A DNA stretch of 64,000 nucleotides from the NCBI RefSeq assembly GCF_014696925.1, contig NZ_JACJQY010000010.1:1-64000 (forward strand), in the 5' to 3' direction. This DNA comes from Phormidium tenue FACHB-1050. Its GTDB lineage: Bacteria; Cyanobacteriota; Cyanobacteriia; Pseudanabaenales; Pseudanabaenaceae. Position 1 is the stretch's first letter, and each line of letters opens with the position of its first letter. Of the stretch, positions 1 to 9,346 are shown one piece after another. The translations under genes and the position numbers were made by a program. The notes beneath the pieces were generated by a model that had not been told where the DNA came from, did not search any database, and saw nothing but the letters and a program-made list of their open reading frames with translations.

Positions 1-117
1 ATTGTCAATACTGGAAAAAGAAAAGGCTTTTCCGCTTTTGAGTCCATTCTTATCGCTTTGAATCCTCTCAAATCATTGTTTGCTATAGGTTGAGCAATTA
101 CAAAAAATGATTGTAAT

Positions 118-765
118 TTACCAACCATTTTCCGTGAGAAATGCTGGAGTTATTGCAGGAGTAGCGAGATTGCGTGAAGCAATATGACTTGACTTAAGAA
201 ATTTCTCCACATACTTACCTAGCAAATCACCCTCTAGATGCACTGAACTACCTATATCCAGATATTTTAAAGTGGTGTTGTCGTAAGTATGGGGGATGAC
301 AGCTACCCGAAAATTTGAGCCTGAGTCATTGCAATAGGAAACAGTCAGGCTAATCCCATTAATCGTAATACTGCCTTTAAAGACAACGTAACGCGCCACT
401 TCAGGAATTGCCTCAAAGCTTAACTCCCATGAATTTCCGACTAAAGCGCGATCGCTTAGTTTTCCCACCCCATCGATATGCCCAGACACAAAATGTCCGC
501 CAATGCGATCGCCCACTGCCAGAGCCATTTCCAAATTGACATACTTTAATTTGCGATCGCCTAAATTAGTTCTTCCTAAAGTTTCAGGTGAGACATCAGC
601 CACAAAGTTGGTCTCAGAGACATGTGTTGCAGTCAGACATACTCCATTGACAGCAACACTATCGCCGATCGCAATTTTGGCAACGATGTCAGGACAATGA
701 ATGACCAGACGCGCATGATCGCGTTGCTCAATAAGTCCGATAGTTTGAATGAGTCCTGTAAACAT
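118..765 (-). CDS. ribE: Riboflavin synthase, alpha subunit type
   Basis: Catalyses dismutation of two 6,7-dimethyl-8-ribityllumazine molecules to riboflavin, the last step of the pathway, in the cytosol. The N-terminus MFTGLI is the family signature, and two lumazine-binding barrels follow (about residues 1-97 and 98-195; the second opens with HFVSGHIDGVG). The 215-residue length is normal. It begins 10 bp after the stop of the HAD gene upstream on the same strand, so the two are probably co-transcribed. The ATG start matches the family. ribF lies far away at 26.5 kb, so riboflavin genes are dispersed. The call is near certain. Confidence 0.96.
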   Translation of the reverse strand: MFTGLIQTIGLIEQRDHARLVIHCPDIVAKIAIGDSVAVNGVCLTATHVSETNFVADVSPETLGRTNLGDRKLKYVNLEMALAVGDRIGGHFVSGHIDGVGKLSDRALVGNSWELSFEAIPEVARYVVFKGSITINGISLTVSYCNDSGSNFRVAVIPHTYDNTTLKYLDIGSSVHLEGDLLGKYVEKFLKSSHIASRNLATPAITPAFLTENGW

Positions 766-775
766 AGATTTTAGT

Positions 776-1531
776 TTACGACAGGGAGCGCAAAGCGCTA
801 TCTGTAGCGAGATCTGTTATGAGAGAAGTCAACTTATCAATGGTACGTGCGGCTTGTTTCGCTGGATTAGTCGTAGGTTGGCGATCTCGATCTAGCCAGA
901 AAGCCGTAATTCCCGCAGTAGTCGCCCCCATATAATCTTCACCAAAACTATCGCCAATATGCCATGCCAAGTCAGGCGATCGCTCAATTTGATGTTTCGT
1001 TAGAGCCGCTTCAAATATTAGGCAATCAGGCTTAGCAGCCCCAATTTCAGTAGATATAGTAATCGTAGTGAAGTAATCTTCGAGTCTTAAAGCTTTCATG
1101 ACCGCATAAATCCGACTATCAAAATTGGATAAGACACCCAAAGTTATACCCTGCTGTTTCCATGAATCCAGTGCTAGCCAAGTATCTTCGTAAATAAACC
1201 AAGGCTCAGCCGAAGCAAAGTAGGCATATAGACGTTTAAAGAAAGCTTCAAAATCCAAAAAATTTATCAAATCACCTGTTTGGCTAAAGGTCTGCTGGGC
1301 AAGCGATCGCCACCATTGATACTCAGCAAGGGGGATGTCAGACTGGGGCAAATTTGGAAAAGCGATTTTGGGTGCTGCTTGAAAAGCTTGGTAAAAAGCG
1401 CGGTTAATTAACTGAGGATCGAGACTGACATTAAATTCTGCCGCAACTTTGGCATATTGTTCACCAACGCTACCTCTCACCCCAAATAAAGTACCAACTG
1501 CATCTACAAAAATAACCTGAGGCGATCGCAT
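776..1531 (-). CDS. HAD-superfamily hydrolase, REG-2-like
   Basis: A 251-residue haloacid-dehalogenase-like protein. Motif I is FVDAVGTLFG (D11), motif II is around VLSNFDSR, the motif III lysine is in AAKPDCLIFE and motif IV is HIGDSFGEDYMGA. The second aspartate of the classical DxD motif is replaced by valine, as I recall for some REG-2/HDHD3-like members, so ordinary phosphatase activity is not assured. It is the upstream gene of a probable operon with ribE, which raises the idea of a flavin-pathway phosphatase role; that is inference. The ATG sits inside a HIP1 site (GCGATCGCAT). Family assignment is firm, substrate unknown. Confidence 0.85.
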   Translation of the reverse strand: MRSPQVIFVDAVGTLFGVRGSVGEQYAKVAAEFNVSLDPQLINRAFYQAFQAAPKIAFPNLPQSDIPLAEYQWWRSLAQQTFSQTGDLINFLDFEAFFKRLYAYFASAEPWFIYEDTWLALDSWKQQGITLGVLSNFDSRIYAVMKALRLEDYFTTITISTEIGAAKPDCLIFEAALTKHQIERSPDLAWHIGDSFGEDYMGATTAGITAFWLDRDRQPTTNPAKQAARTIDKLTSLITDLATDSALRSLS

Positions 1532-1665
1532 TATATTTCGGGGAAATTACTGAGATAAACTATTGAATGTACTGATACAATGACTGCCAAATCTTGTAAA
1601 AGCTGACTCTATTATTGTATTAAAACTACATTTATTATGACAGATGTTCAGTTTCTAATGATGAG

Positions 1666-3195
1666 ATGGTTGGATTAGGGAGTCCTTTTATGCACATATC
1701 TCAATTTAGCAAATTAATTCTATTAACATTAATTGCCTGTACTCCTTTACCTGCTTTGGCGCAGACTACTACAATTGAAAAGCCATCTCCGTCAGAGTCT
1801 TCAAATTCTAATCTCAAACCTTTCGTTAACCTTAATGATGGTAAACGGTCGTTAAATGTCAGTGAATCTCAAAATACATTTCGCTACACTCTAGGCGCAG
1901 GTGACAATATTAGGGTTGAAGTTTTTAATGTACCAGAACTATCAGGTCCTCAAACGATCGCTCCCGATGGAACGATCAACATTTCCTTAATTGGAGCAGT
2001 CAAATTAGAAGGACTGGGACTAGATGAGGCAAACACTTTGCTGCGCGAAAAATTAAACCCTTTTCTGGTGCGTAACATTGTTAATGTATCTTTGATTACT
2101 CCCCGTCCACTGAATATTGCGATCGTCGGTGAAGTAAATCGCCCCGGTCCCCGTTTTTTGACCTATGTAGGAACGGCGGGCTTAGGTAGTAATGCGGCGA
2201 CCTTAACCAGAGCATTAGAATCAGCAGCAGGAATTACCTCAAGAGCAGATATTAGTAATATTCAAATTTCACGTCGTGAGGGGACTCTTGGTCGCCGCAT
2301 CATTAAGGTCAATCTCCAAGACTTATTAGAGAAAGGTGATATTAGCCAAGATATTCGTATTCTTGACGGTGATTCAATTCTTGTACCACCACTTTCTGAA
2401 GCAAGTGCTTCACAGAGCCGTACCGTCAGTAATTCTACTTTTTCCCCTGATACGTTCACGATTCAGGTCGCGATCGTCGGAGAAGTCAATCGAGTTGGAC
2501 CACAAACTCTGGTTTACTCCAGAACAGGTGTTACCCCCACTGGGCTTACTGGCGAAACTAGATCGGCTGGCACTGCATCAGGTGGAGGTCCAGTCACCCT
2601 CAGTCGCGCATTACAAGCGGCAAATGGAGTCACTGAAGTTGCCGATATTCGCAATGTCCAGATTTCCCGTTTGAATGATCAGGGGCAACGCACAATTGTT
2701 AAAGCAAATTTGCTGGATCTGATTACCAAGGCTGACCTAAGTCAAGATATTACTCTGACAGATGGCGATTTAATTACCGTTCCTCGTCTTGAGAAAACAA
2801 ATCCCGCAGAGTATCTACAAGTTGCTAAGGCAACTTTTTCACCTACAGTAATTACAGTGCAAGTAGTTGGAGAAGCGGTTCGACCAGGCCCGTTACAACT
2901 GAGACCCAATAGTTCGTTTACCGAAGCTATTTCCTTTGCAGGGGGTCTGACGAATGATGCTGATTGGCGAGCCGTTGAGCTTTATCGGGTCAATCCCGAT
3001 GGTTCGATTATGCGCCGCAATCTAGTTGCTGATTTGAATCTTCCATTAAGTGAAGAGTCGAATCCGGGATTACGCGATCGCGATGTAATTGTGGTTCGCC
3101 CATCCTTTGGAGCAGGCATTCTCAACTCAGCTACTAGATTTCTCGGAAACATTGTTGCTCCTTTCACATTAATTGATAACCTCTTTAGAAGATAA
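1666..3195 (+). CDS. Polysaccharide export protein with SLBB domains (Wza-like)
   Basis: Outer-membrane or periplasmic component for exopolysaccharide export. An N-terminal signal sequence (about residues 9-32, ending PLPALAQ) suggests Met9 (position 1690) as an alternative start. A Poly_export domain (about 70-155) is followed by three SLBB-type units, each opening with [18 protein letters not shown] or VGEAVRPGP; the first two also share the downstream pattern ISR..G..(R)IIKVNL.DL and look like an internal duplication. It lies 2 bp upstream of the UDP-glucuronate decarboxylase gene and heads a capsule/EPS operon. No co-polymerase (Wzc) gene is present locally. Confidence 0.93.
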   Translation: MVGLGSPFMHISQFSKLILLTLIACTPLPALAQTTTIEKPSPSESSNSNLKPFVNLNDGKRSLNVSESQNTFRYTLGAGDNIRVEVFNVPELSGPQTIAPDGTINISLIGAVKLEGLGLDEANTLLREKLNPFLVRNIVNVSLITPRPLNIAIVGEVNRPGPRFLTYVGTAGLGSNAATLTRALESAAGITSRADISNIQISRREGTLGRRIIKVNLQDLLEKGDISQDIRILDGDSILVPPLSEASASQSRTVSNSTFSPDTFTIQVAIVGEVNRVGPQTLVYSRTGVTPTGLTGETRSAGTASGGGPVTLSRALQAANGVTEVADIRNVQISRLNDQGQRTIVKANLLDLITKADLSQDITLTDGDLITVPRLEKTNPAEYLQVAKATFSPTVITVQVVGEAVRPGPLQLRPNSSFTEAISFAGGLTNDADWRAVELYRVNPDGSIMRRNLVADLNLPLSEESNPGLRDRDVIVVRPSFGAGILNSATRFLGNIVAPFTLIDNLFRR

Positions 3196-3197
3196 AC

Positions 3198-4139
3198 ATG
3201 AAAATTGTAGTTACTGGCGGTGCAGGCTTTATAGGATCACACTTAGTTGATCGACTGATGAATTCTGGACATGAAGTTATTTGTATTGACAATCTATATA
3301 CAGGACGAAAATCAAATAATGCTCTATGGAGCGAAAACCCGAATTTTCAATTCATTGAGCATGATGTTGTTAATTCGATAGAGATTGATAATGTTGATCA
3401 AATCTATCACCTTGCTTGTCCAGCTTCGCCCGTGCATTATCAATCCGATCCCATTAAAACTGCTAAAACCAACTTTTTAGGAACTCTAAATATGTTGGAA
3501 TTGGCAAAGAAATGCAAAGCACGGATTTTGCTTGCCTCAACTTCAGAAGTATATGGTGATCCTCTAATTCATCCACAGGTCGAAAGCTATTGGGGAAACG
3601 TCAACTGCACAGGTATTCGTAGCTGCTACGATGAAGGGAAACGTATTTCCGAGACTATAACTTTTGACTATCACCGTCAGTTCAATGTTGAGGTGCGCGT
3701 TGCGCGAATTTTCAACACACACGGGGAGCGAATGCTAGAAAATGACGGGCGTGTAGTTAGTAATTTTGTGGTTCAAGCCCTCAAAGGAATTCCACTGACC
3801 GTCTATGGAGATGGCGCTCAAACCCGCAGCTTCTGCTATGTCTCAGATCTTGTTGAAGGATTGATGCGTCTGATGAATGGAAGTTATATTGGACCTGTTA
3901 ATTTGGGCAATCCTGGGGAATATACAATTTTACAATTGGCTCAAACTATTCAGCACATGATTGATCCCACGACAGAATTGATTTTTAAGCCTTTACCGCA
4001 AGATGATCCCCAACGTCGTCAGCCTGACATCTCGCAAGCAAAGGTTCATTTAGATTGGGAGCCAAAAGTTCCCTTAAAAGAGGGGCTTTTGAAGACGATC
4101 GCTTATTTCCGCGATTATCTCAATACCAATCAATTATAA
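3198..4139 (+). CDS. uxs: UDP-glucuronate decarboxylase (UDP-xylose synthase), extended SDR family
   Basis: NAD-dependent conversion of UDP-glucuronate to UDP-xylose. The Rossmann signature [12 protein letters not shown] is at the N-terminus, and the catalytic Tyr-Lys lies in SCYDEGKR (about residues 136-143) after the Ser/Thr strand [12 protein letters not shown]. The motifs [11 protein letters not shown] and [15 protein letters not shown] are typical of the UXS group. The 313-residue length is normal. It starts 2 bp after the export gene and is followed by UGD, which makes its substrate, so context supports the assignment. A plain dTDP-glucose dehydratase is less likely because the UXS-type motifs match better. 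Confidence 0.9.
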   Translation: MKIVVTGGAGFIGSHLVDRLMNSGHEVICIDNLYTGRKSNNALWSENPNFQFIEHDVVNSIEIDNVDQIYHLACPASPVHYQSDPIKTAKTNFLGTLNMLELAKKCKARILLASTSEVYGDPLIHPQVESYWGNVNCTGIRSCYDEGKRISETITFDYHRQFNVEVRVARIFNTHGERMLENDGRVVSNFVVQALKGIPLTVYGDGAQTRSFCYVSDLVEGLMRLMNGSYIGPVNLGNPGEYTILQLAQTIQHMIDPTTELIFKPLPQDDPQRRQPDISQAKVHLDWEPKVPLKEGLLKTIAYFRDYLNTNQL

Positions 4140-4219
4140 AATCTCAACTCAATTTTATAAGCTCTGCTAATCAAACTGAGTTTTGCTTCTGAACAGTCAA
4201 AAGTTATAGGTAATAGAAC

Positions 4220-5566
4220 ATGCGTGTTTGTGTAATTGGAACTGGTTATGTGGGTTTAGTCACAGGTGCTTGCCTTGCCTACATTGGGCATGACGTGATT
4301 TGTGTCGATAATAACGAAGAAAAAGTCAAGCTGATGAAGTCGGGACAATCACCAATCCATGAGCCAGGATTGCCTGAAGTGATCGCTGAGTCAATTCGTC
4401 AAGGGAGGCTCGAATTTACAACGGATATTGCGGCAGGTGTCCAGCATGGTGAGATTTTATTTATTGCTGTGGGTACGCCATCTCTGGCTGATGGACGTAG
4501 TGATATGCGCTATGTAGAAGCCGTTGCACGCAGTATTGGCGAAAGTCTCATCGAAGGATATCGTGTAATTGTGAATAAGTCCACAGTGCCGATTGGTTCT
4601 GGTGACTGGGTACGCATGATCGTAATGGATGGAATGTCGGGCAAGAGCAATATCGATCAGATTCAGTTTGATGTGGTGAGTAACCCTGAATTTCTCCGTG
4701 AGGGTGTTGCGGTTTTTGACACCTTTAATCCCGATCGCATTGTAGTTGGTAGTGGCAGCGATCGCGCTCTGAAATTGATGCAAGAGCTTTATCAACCAAT
4801 TATTGATCGTTCTTTTGCTGAAAACAAAACTTTGCCGCCAGTGCCTGTGGTTGTTACCGATCTGAACTCTGCGGAGATGATTAAATATGCTGCGAATGCA
4901 TTTCTCGCCACTAAGATCAGTTTTGTGAATGAAGTTGCGAATATCTGCGATCGCGTCGGTGCAGATGTGAAAGAAGTTGCTAAGGGAATTGGATTAGATT
5001 CGCGCATTGGCTCAAAATTCTTGCAAGCGGGTATTGGCTGGGGCGGATCCTGCTTTGGCAAAGATGTTTCGGCTCTGATCTATACTGCCGAGGACTATGG
5101 ATACTCCACAGAGATATTGAAAGCTTGTGTACGGGTGAATGAATTACAACGCACTTTGGTAGTTGAGAAGTTGCAACAAGCTCTAAAAATCCTGAAGGGT
5201 AAAACCATTGGTTTATTAGGAATGACCTTTAAGCCTGATACTGATGACATGCGTGATGCACCTGCTTTAACTCTAATTGATCAGCTTAGTCGTTTGGGAG
5301 CCAGAGTTAAAGCCTACGATCCCCTAGTTTCTCAATCGGGATTGCGTCAAGGTTTCTCTAATGTGATTGTCGAAACCGATCTAGAGCGTCTAGCCGATGG
5401 CTGTGATGCAGTGGTTTTGGTGACAGATTGGCAAGAATTTTTGACGATTGACTATACTAAGATGTTGACACTGATGGCGCATCCCGTCATTATCGATGCC
5501 CGTAACTTCCTTGATGGCAAGGAGCTAAAAGCGTTGGGATATCATTATATTGGTATTGGACGATAA
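4220..5566 (+). CDS. ugd: UDP-glucose 6-dehydrogenase
   Basis: Oxidises UDP-glucose to UDP-glucuronate with two NAD+. The N-terminal NAD-binding motif is GTGYVGLVTGACLA. The central domain carries NPEFLREG and the dimer-core helix KYAANAFLATKISFVNE. The catalytic cysteine is in GWGGSCFGKDV (about residue 279). The C-terminal UDP-binding domain begins near LGMTFKPDTDDMRDAP. The 448-residue length is typical. It follows UXS by 80 bp and supplies its substrate, so the three genes at 1.7-5.6 kb act together in acidic or pentose sugar precursor supply and polymer export. A hairpin immediately downstream is a likely terminator. Confidence 0.96.
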   Translation: MRVCVIGTGYVGLVTGACLAYIGHDVICVDNNEEKVKLMKSGQSPIHEPGLPEVIAESIRQGRLEFTTDIAAGVQHGEILFIAVGTPSLADGRSDMRYVEAVARSIGESLIEGYRVIVNKSTVPIGSGDWVRMIVMDGMSGKSNIDQIQFDVVSNPEFLREGVAVFDTFNPDRIVVGSGSDRALKLMQELYQPIIDRSFAENKTLPPVPVVVTDLNSAEMIKYAANAFLATKISFVNEVANICDRVGADVKEVAKGIGLDSRIGSKFLQAGIGWGGSCFGKDVSALIYTAEDYGYSTEILKACVRVNELQRTLVVEKLQQALKILKGKTIGLLGMTFKPDTDDMRDAPALTLIDQLSRLGARVKAYDPLVSQSGLRQGFSNVIVETDLERLADGCDAVVLVTDWQEFLTIDYTKMLTLMAHPVIIDARNFLDGKELKALGYHYIGIGR

Positions 5567-5574
5567 TCTTTTCC

Positions 5575-5606
5575 TTTCTAGGGTGCGTTTTCACGCATCC
5601 TAGAAA
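5575..5606 (+). terminator. Hairpin terminator after ugd
   Basis: Inverted repeat TTTCTAGGGTGCGT / ACGCATCCTAGAAA (one G-T pair) with a 4-nt loop, 8 bp after the ugd stop. There is no long U-tract, so it may be a stabiliser rather than a strict intrinsic terminator. Confidence 0.6.
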
Positions 5607-5655
5607 GAACATAAAAGCCTTTAACGTTTATATTCTTTAGTCAGGAGATCGAGCT

Positions 5656-6585
5656 ATGTCTAAATCAAAAAAAGATAAAGGCGATAAGTCCAAAAAATCG
5701 AAAATTAAAATCGAAGAGACTTTCGTGGAATCAGATTTAGGCGATCGCTCCGAAGATACTACTGATGATAGCTTGAACGCTAAATTAACTGACTTGCCCC
5801 AACTGTCGAAGAAAAGTTATGAAAAGGAACTAAAGCACATACAAGTTGAACTTGTTAAACTGCAAGAATGGGTCAAACATCAAGGGCTAAAAGTAGTTGT
5901 TGTGTTTGAAGGAAGAGATGCTGCTGGCAAGGGTGGTGCAATCAAAAGTATTACTCAATCTCTAAATCCGCGTATTTGTCGAATTGTTGCGCTGGGTAAA
6001 CCTTCAGATCAAGAGCGCACTCAGTGGTATTTTCAACGCTACGCAGCCGAATTACCTGCGGCGGGTGAAATCGTACTATTTGATCGCAGTTGGTACAACC
6101 GTGCAGGTGTCGAACATGTGATGGGCTATTGTACCCATGAGGAGTATGTGGAGTTTCTGCGTTCCTGTCCTGAGTTTGAAAATATGCTTCAGCGATCGGG
6201 AATTATTTTGATTAAATATTGGTTTTCAGTCAATGATACTGAACAGGAAAAACGCTTTCAAGATCGGATTAAAGATCCCCGCAAGCGTTGGAAGTTTAGT
6301 CCCATGGATTTAGAGGCAAGGACTAGATGGGTGGAATATTCTAAAGCGAAGGATGACATGTTTAATGCCACCGATACTGAGCTATCTCCTTGGTATGTGA
6401 TTGATGGCGATGATAAGCGTAGGGCGCGTCTCAACTGTGTTAATCATTTATTATCCAAAATCCCCTATGAGGACGTTCTGCCCAAGCCTTTTGACTTACC
6501 TCCGTTACAAAATAAAATGGTCTATGTTCGCCCTCCAATGCATTTACAGAAATTTATTCCCGATGTAACAGCCCATTTAAAATAA
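5656..6585 (+). CDS. ppk2: Polyphosphate kinase 2 (PPK2 family)
   Basis: Transfers phosphate between polyphosphate and nucleotides in the cytosol. Walker A is FEGRDAAGKGGAIK (about residues 84-97) and the Walker B/lid region is FDRSWYNRAGVEHVMGYC, as in class I PPK2. The first 50 residues are a Lys/Ser/Asp-rich, probably disordered extension. The 309 residues fit the single-domain class. An AGGAG ribosome site lies about 9 nt before the ATG. It is a single-gene unit between two hairpins. Substrate preference (ADP or AMP) cannot be decided from sequence alone. Confidence 0.93.
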   Translation: MSKSKKDKGDKSKKSKIKIEETFVESDLGDRSEDTTDDSLNAKLTDLPQLSKKSYEKELKHIQVELVKLQEWVKHQGLKVVVVFEGRDAAGKGGAIKSITQSLNPRICRIVALGKPSDQERTQWYFQRYAAELPAAGEIVLFDRSWYNRAGVEHVMGYCTHEEYVEFLRSCPEFENMLQRSGIILIKYWFSVNDTEQEKRFQDRIKDPRKRWKFSPMDLEARTRWVEYSKAKDDMFNATDTELSPWYVIDGDDKRRARLNCVNHLLSKIPYEDVLPKPFDLPPLQNKMVYVRPPMHLQKFIPDVTAHLK

Positions 6586-6614
6586 AAAAAGCGGTGCTTT
6601 GCACCGCTTTTTTT
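6584..6614. terminator. Bidirectional intrinsic terminator
   Basis: A-tract, GCGGTGC, TTT loop, GCACCGC and T-tract, overlapping the ppk2 stop codon. It lies between the convergent ppk2 and the small gene at 6618-6857, and can serve both. Confidence 0.88.
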
Positions 6615-6617
6615 TTA

Positions 6618-6857
6618 TTATGACATCCGACAAAATTGACCTGAATGTAATTTAATTTCCCCAAAATCAGGAATCCAAGCCGCCCAATGTCCGTCAGGAT
6701 ATTGACACATCAACAATGCTTCATCGTAACAATTAGGAGTCGGGGGCTCTAACAAAGTTACCCAAGTAGATGGCATAGGAGTAAGGCACTGAGGAGCAGA
6801 GTTATGACGAATATTTTTAGTTGTTTGGACTGTGCGTTGACGTGTGGTGGTTTTCAT
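6618..6857 (-). CDS. Small hypothetical protein (79 aa)
   Basis: A 79-residue protein I do not recognise. The first 25 residues are Thr/Gln/Arg-rich. The rest contains WVTLLEPPTPNCYDEALLMCQYPDGHWAAWIPDFGE, split here by its two halves: a proline-rich turn, then a Tyr-Pro-Asp-Gly-His-Trp segment that looks like a small folded beta unit. It has no membrane segment. It ends 4 bp from the shared terminator and has its own upstream region. Composition resembles ordinary chromosomal coding sequence, so it is probably real. Confidence 0.55.
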   Translation of the reverse strand: MKTTTRQRTVQTTKNIRHNSAPQCLTPMPSTWVTLLEPPTPNCYDEALLMCQYPDGHWAAWIPDFGEIKLHSGQFCRMS

Positions 6858-7171
6858 AGCTTTATTTCTGAAATTTTTTGAGTAACTTTATCAATTAACT
6901 TTTAAAGCAATTTTTTATACTGCAAGCTCTAGGGGTAACAAGAAAAGTATGTCACGAAGCTATTATATATGTAAGTTTTAGTATTAAAAGATACAGAAAT
7001 ATTATTAAAAGTTAAAGCTTTAACCAAAAACATAGAGGCAGCACTTTGCGCTGCCTCTATGTTTTTGGTTTTTATAGAGGATGTAAAGTGTTTTTGATCG
7101 AAATTAGGGTTTTATTAGTGGCAAAATACGGTTAAAATCTTGCCCTAGTTTGTGAATTTCTGGTGGACTGA
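6858..7171. other. Intergenic region, AT-rich, one large palindrome
   Basis: A 314-bp divergent promoter region between the small gene (minus) and the M23 peptidase (plus). It is AT-rich and has no open frame of note. The only structure seen is the 21-bp-arm palindrome at 7022-7070, listed separately. Confidence 0.6.
7022..7070. repeat. Perfect palindrome, 21-bp arms
   Basis: Left arm begins AACCAAAAACATAGAGGC, the 7-nt loop is ACTTTGC, and the right arm is the exact complement. It lies in a divergent promoter region, so it is not the terminator of either adjacent gene. It belongs to the palindrome set discussed in the findings. Confidence 0.8.
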
Positions 7172-8353
7172 ATGCGCGATCGCCATTACTGGCAAATAAC
7201 TAGCAAGCCTTGGTGGATGTACTTAGGCATGGTGATTGTGGCGATCGCAATCATCTATTGCTTAATTTTAGGAAGGATTGCACCAGCACAAGCCCAGTCC
7301 GTAGAGGAACTAAAAAACTATCAAAATTTTGTCGATCAACAGCGTCAAATCATCCAGAAGCAACAAGAACAAATTAACGCGCTCACCAAACCTGCCCAGT
7401 CTCGACTCGATGCTTTAAGAAAAAATGTGCGCGTTACTGATACTCAAATTAAAGACAACGAGAAAAAAATTCGTCAGGCAAGAGAACAACTCCAAAAGCT
7501 CAGCACTAAACTGCAAGAACTAGAGTATGACCTCAATAAAAGGCGGGATGCGACTACGGCACGATTGCGCTATTTGCAGAGGCAACAACTACAGCGTTGG
7601 TGGGTAACACTGCTCAGCAGTCAAGATCTCAATCAATTCGCCGATCGCCGTCGTCAAATTGAGCGTATTTACGCTAGAGATCGTAAGCTACTTGCAGATT
7701 TGACCCAAAGATCTAATCAGGTTGAAAAGCAGCGTAATCAAATAACTGCTCAAAGAAATGAGGTTGAACTGTTAACCCAAAAGTTGAAATACCAAAAAGC
7801 CAATATTGAAGCTGAGGTGGTTGCTCAACAAAATACGATCGAACGACTTAAGAGCGATAATCAAGCCTTATCTCAAGCCGAAGATCGTCTTGCGGAAGAT
7901 TCACGTCGTTTGTCGCAAATTATTTTGGCAAAAGTCCAGCCCTATGATGGACTGATTCTCCCGCCTGGGACTGGACAGCTAATGTATCCCACAATTGGGC
8001 CAGTTACTAGTAACTTTGGCTGGCGCACCCATCCCATTCTGGGCACTGAGCGATTTCATGCAGGTATTGACTTTGGTGCAGATTACGGCAGTCTTATCTA
8101 TGCCAGCGAGCAAGGTCGGGTGATTTATGCGGACTGGTATGGGGGTTATGGTAATGCTGTGATTATTGATCATGGCAATGGTATGACGACGCTGTACGCT
8201 CACTGTAGTGACTTATATGTTAAGGATGGTGATGTCGTCGTTAAAGGGCAACCGATCGCTGCTGTTGGTTCAACAGGCTTTTCAACGGGACCACATTTGC
8301 ACTTTGAGTTACGAGCTAATGGTGAGCCTATTGATCCTGCCGCATATTTATAA
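7172..8353 (+). CDS. Murein hydrolase activator / M23 peptidase with coiled coil (EnvC-like)
   Basis: Periplasmic cell-wall hydrolase or amidase activator. Residues 14-42 form a signal/anchor segment ending APAQAQ. A long Gln/Lys/Arg-rich coiled coil covers about 45-255. A LytM domain (about 270-393) has metal-site motifs FHAGIDFG (His about 296, Asp about 299) and GPHLHFELR, so it appears catalytically competent, unlike degenerate EnvC. The order matches EnvC/NlpD-type proteins. It is a single gene followed by a bidirectional terminator. The start overlaps a HIP1 site in codons 2-4. Confidence 0.92.
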   Translation: MRDRHYWQITSKPWWMYLGMVIVAIAIIYCLILGRIAPAQAQSVEELKNYQNFVDQQRQIIQKQQEQINALTKPAQSRLDALRKNVRVTDTQIKDNEKKIRQAREQLQKLSTKLQELEYDLNKRRDATTARLRYLQRQQLQRWWVTLLSSQDLNQFADRRRQIERIYARDRKLLADLTQRSNQVEKQRNQITAQRNEVELLTQKLKYQKANIEAEVVAQQNTIERLKSDNQALSQAEDRLAEDSRRLSQIILAKVQPYDGLILPPGTGQLMYPTIGPVTSNFGWRTHPILGTERFHAGIDFGADYGSLIYASEQGRVIYADWYGGYGNAVIIDHGNGMTTLYAHCSDLYVKDGDVVVKGQPIAAVGSTGFSTGPHLHFELRANGEPIDPAAYL

Positions 8354-8361
8354 AAGCCCAT

Positions 8362-8395
8362 AAAAAAAGACGGCGCGTAGCGCCGTCTTTTTTTT
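8362..8395. terminator. Bidirectional intrinsic terminator
   Basis: A-tract, GACGGCG, CGTAG loop, CGCCGTC and T-tract, between the convergent M23 peptidase and pentapeptide genes. The stop of the minus-strand gene lies at its edge. Confidence 0.9.
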
Positions 8396-9254
8396 ACCAA
8401 ACATCTGGCAAAATTGCGTCTTGAAAGTCAGTAGTTTCAGTATTTGCGCCACTAAAATTAGCTTTACTGAGATTGGCGCTGGTAAACTCAGCCCGATTGA
8501 GATCGGCGCGACTTAAGTCGGCTCCAATAAAATAGGCTTCACTACAATTGGTCCCACGGAGATCGGCTCCTATGAGATCGCATCCACAGAGATTAGCTCG
8601 ATAAAGGTTTGCACCAATTAGATTTGCCCTAGATAGATTGGACTCACTTAGATCAATATCCACCAGAGTTGCACCGATCAGATCTGTCCCGACCAAGGTC
8701 GAAACATTAAGATTGCTGTGGGATAGATCAGCTTCGCTTAAATTAGCGCGACTAAAATCAGTTCCTGCAAGATTAGCTTCCCTTAACTCTGCTCGGCTTA
8801 AATTTGAACCAATCAAAATTGCGCCAACCATGCTAGCTCCATTTAAGCTAGACATATTGAGCTTAGTGGTTGATAGGTCAGCAAGATCAAGTTTAGCTAA
8901 ACGCAGATTGGAACCGCGTAGATCTGCCCCACTTAAATTGGCTTGACTAAGATTAGCTTCACTCAAACAAACCATACTCAGATGAGCTGCACTGAGATTA
9001 GCCTGTTTTAGCTCGATACCTCTTAGATTTGCCATACTTAAGTCTGCACCGCGCAAGTTTGCCGATGATAGATTTACGTCATGTAATTTTGCCCCACGCA
9101 AGTTAACCATGCTCAGGTCAATCCCTGTCAGATTGAGTCCCTCTAGCTGAATTTCACTAAGATCAACGCCACGCATATCAGGAGCGGATTCTCTCCACTT
9201 GTTCCAGACTTCTACGCCTTGATGAAGCAGTTTTATAAATTCTTCTTTCGCCAC
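8394..9254 (-). CDS. Pentapeptide repeat protein
   Basis: A 286-residue protein that, after a 35-residue head, consists almost entirely of A(D/N)LXX pentapeptides to near the C-terminus (examples ADLSMANLRG, ANLSQANLSGADLRG). This predicts a right-handed quadrilateral beta-helix. There is no signal peptide or membrane helix, so it is probably cytosolic. Such proteins are abundant in cyanobacteria and mostly uncharacterised; no partner domain hints at function. The start codon is GTG (MAKEEF). The opposite strand has misleading open frames caused by the repeat. Confidence 0.92.
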   Translation of the reverse strand: MAKEEFIKLLHQGVEVWNKWRESAPDMRGVDLSEIQLEGLNLTGIDLSMVNLRGAKLHDVNLSSANLRGADLSMANLRGIELKQANLSAAHLSMVCLSEANLSQANLSGADLRGSNLRLAKLDLADLSTTKLNMSSLNGASMVGAILIGSNLSRAELREANLAGTDFSRANLSEADLSHSNLNVSTLVGTDLIGATLVDIDLSESNLSRANLIGANLYRANLCGCDLIGADLRGTNCSEAYFIGADLSRADLNRAEFTSANLSKANFSGANTETTDFQDAILPDVW

Positions 9255-9289
9255 AGTTACTTTACTCGTACAGTTAGTACAGTTTTACA

Positions 9290-9344
9290 TTTACAACTTA
9301 TTTTGTAAGGGCTGCGAAGCAGCCCTTACAAAATAAGTTGTAAA
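9290..9344. repeat. Perfect palindrome, 26-bp arms, 3-nt loop
   Basis: Left arm starts TTTACAACTTATTTTGTAAG, the loop is GAA within GGGCTGC-GAA-GCAGCCC, and the right arm is exact. It sits directly after the sdhA stop (minus strand) and before the pentapeptide gene reading. It could terminate sdhA, but there is no separate U-tract. Confidence 0.85.
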
Positions 9345-9346
9345 CA

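Noticed and set aside
8638-8946. 102-codon frame opposite the pentapeptide gene
   Set aside because: Caused by the repetitive codon pattern of the pentapeptide protein; mirrored Leu/Arg/Ser pattern only.
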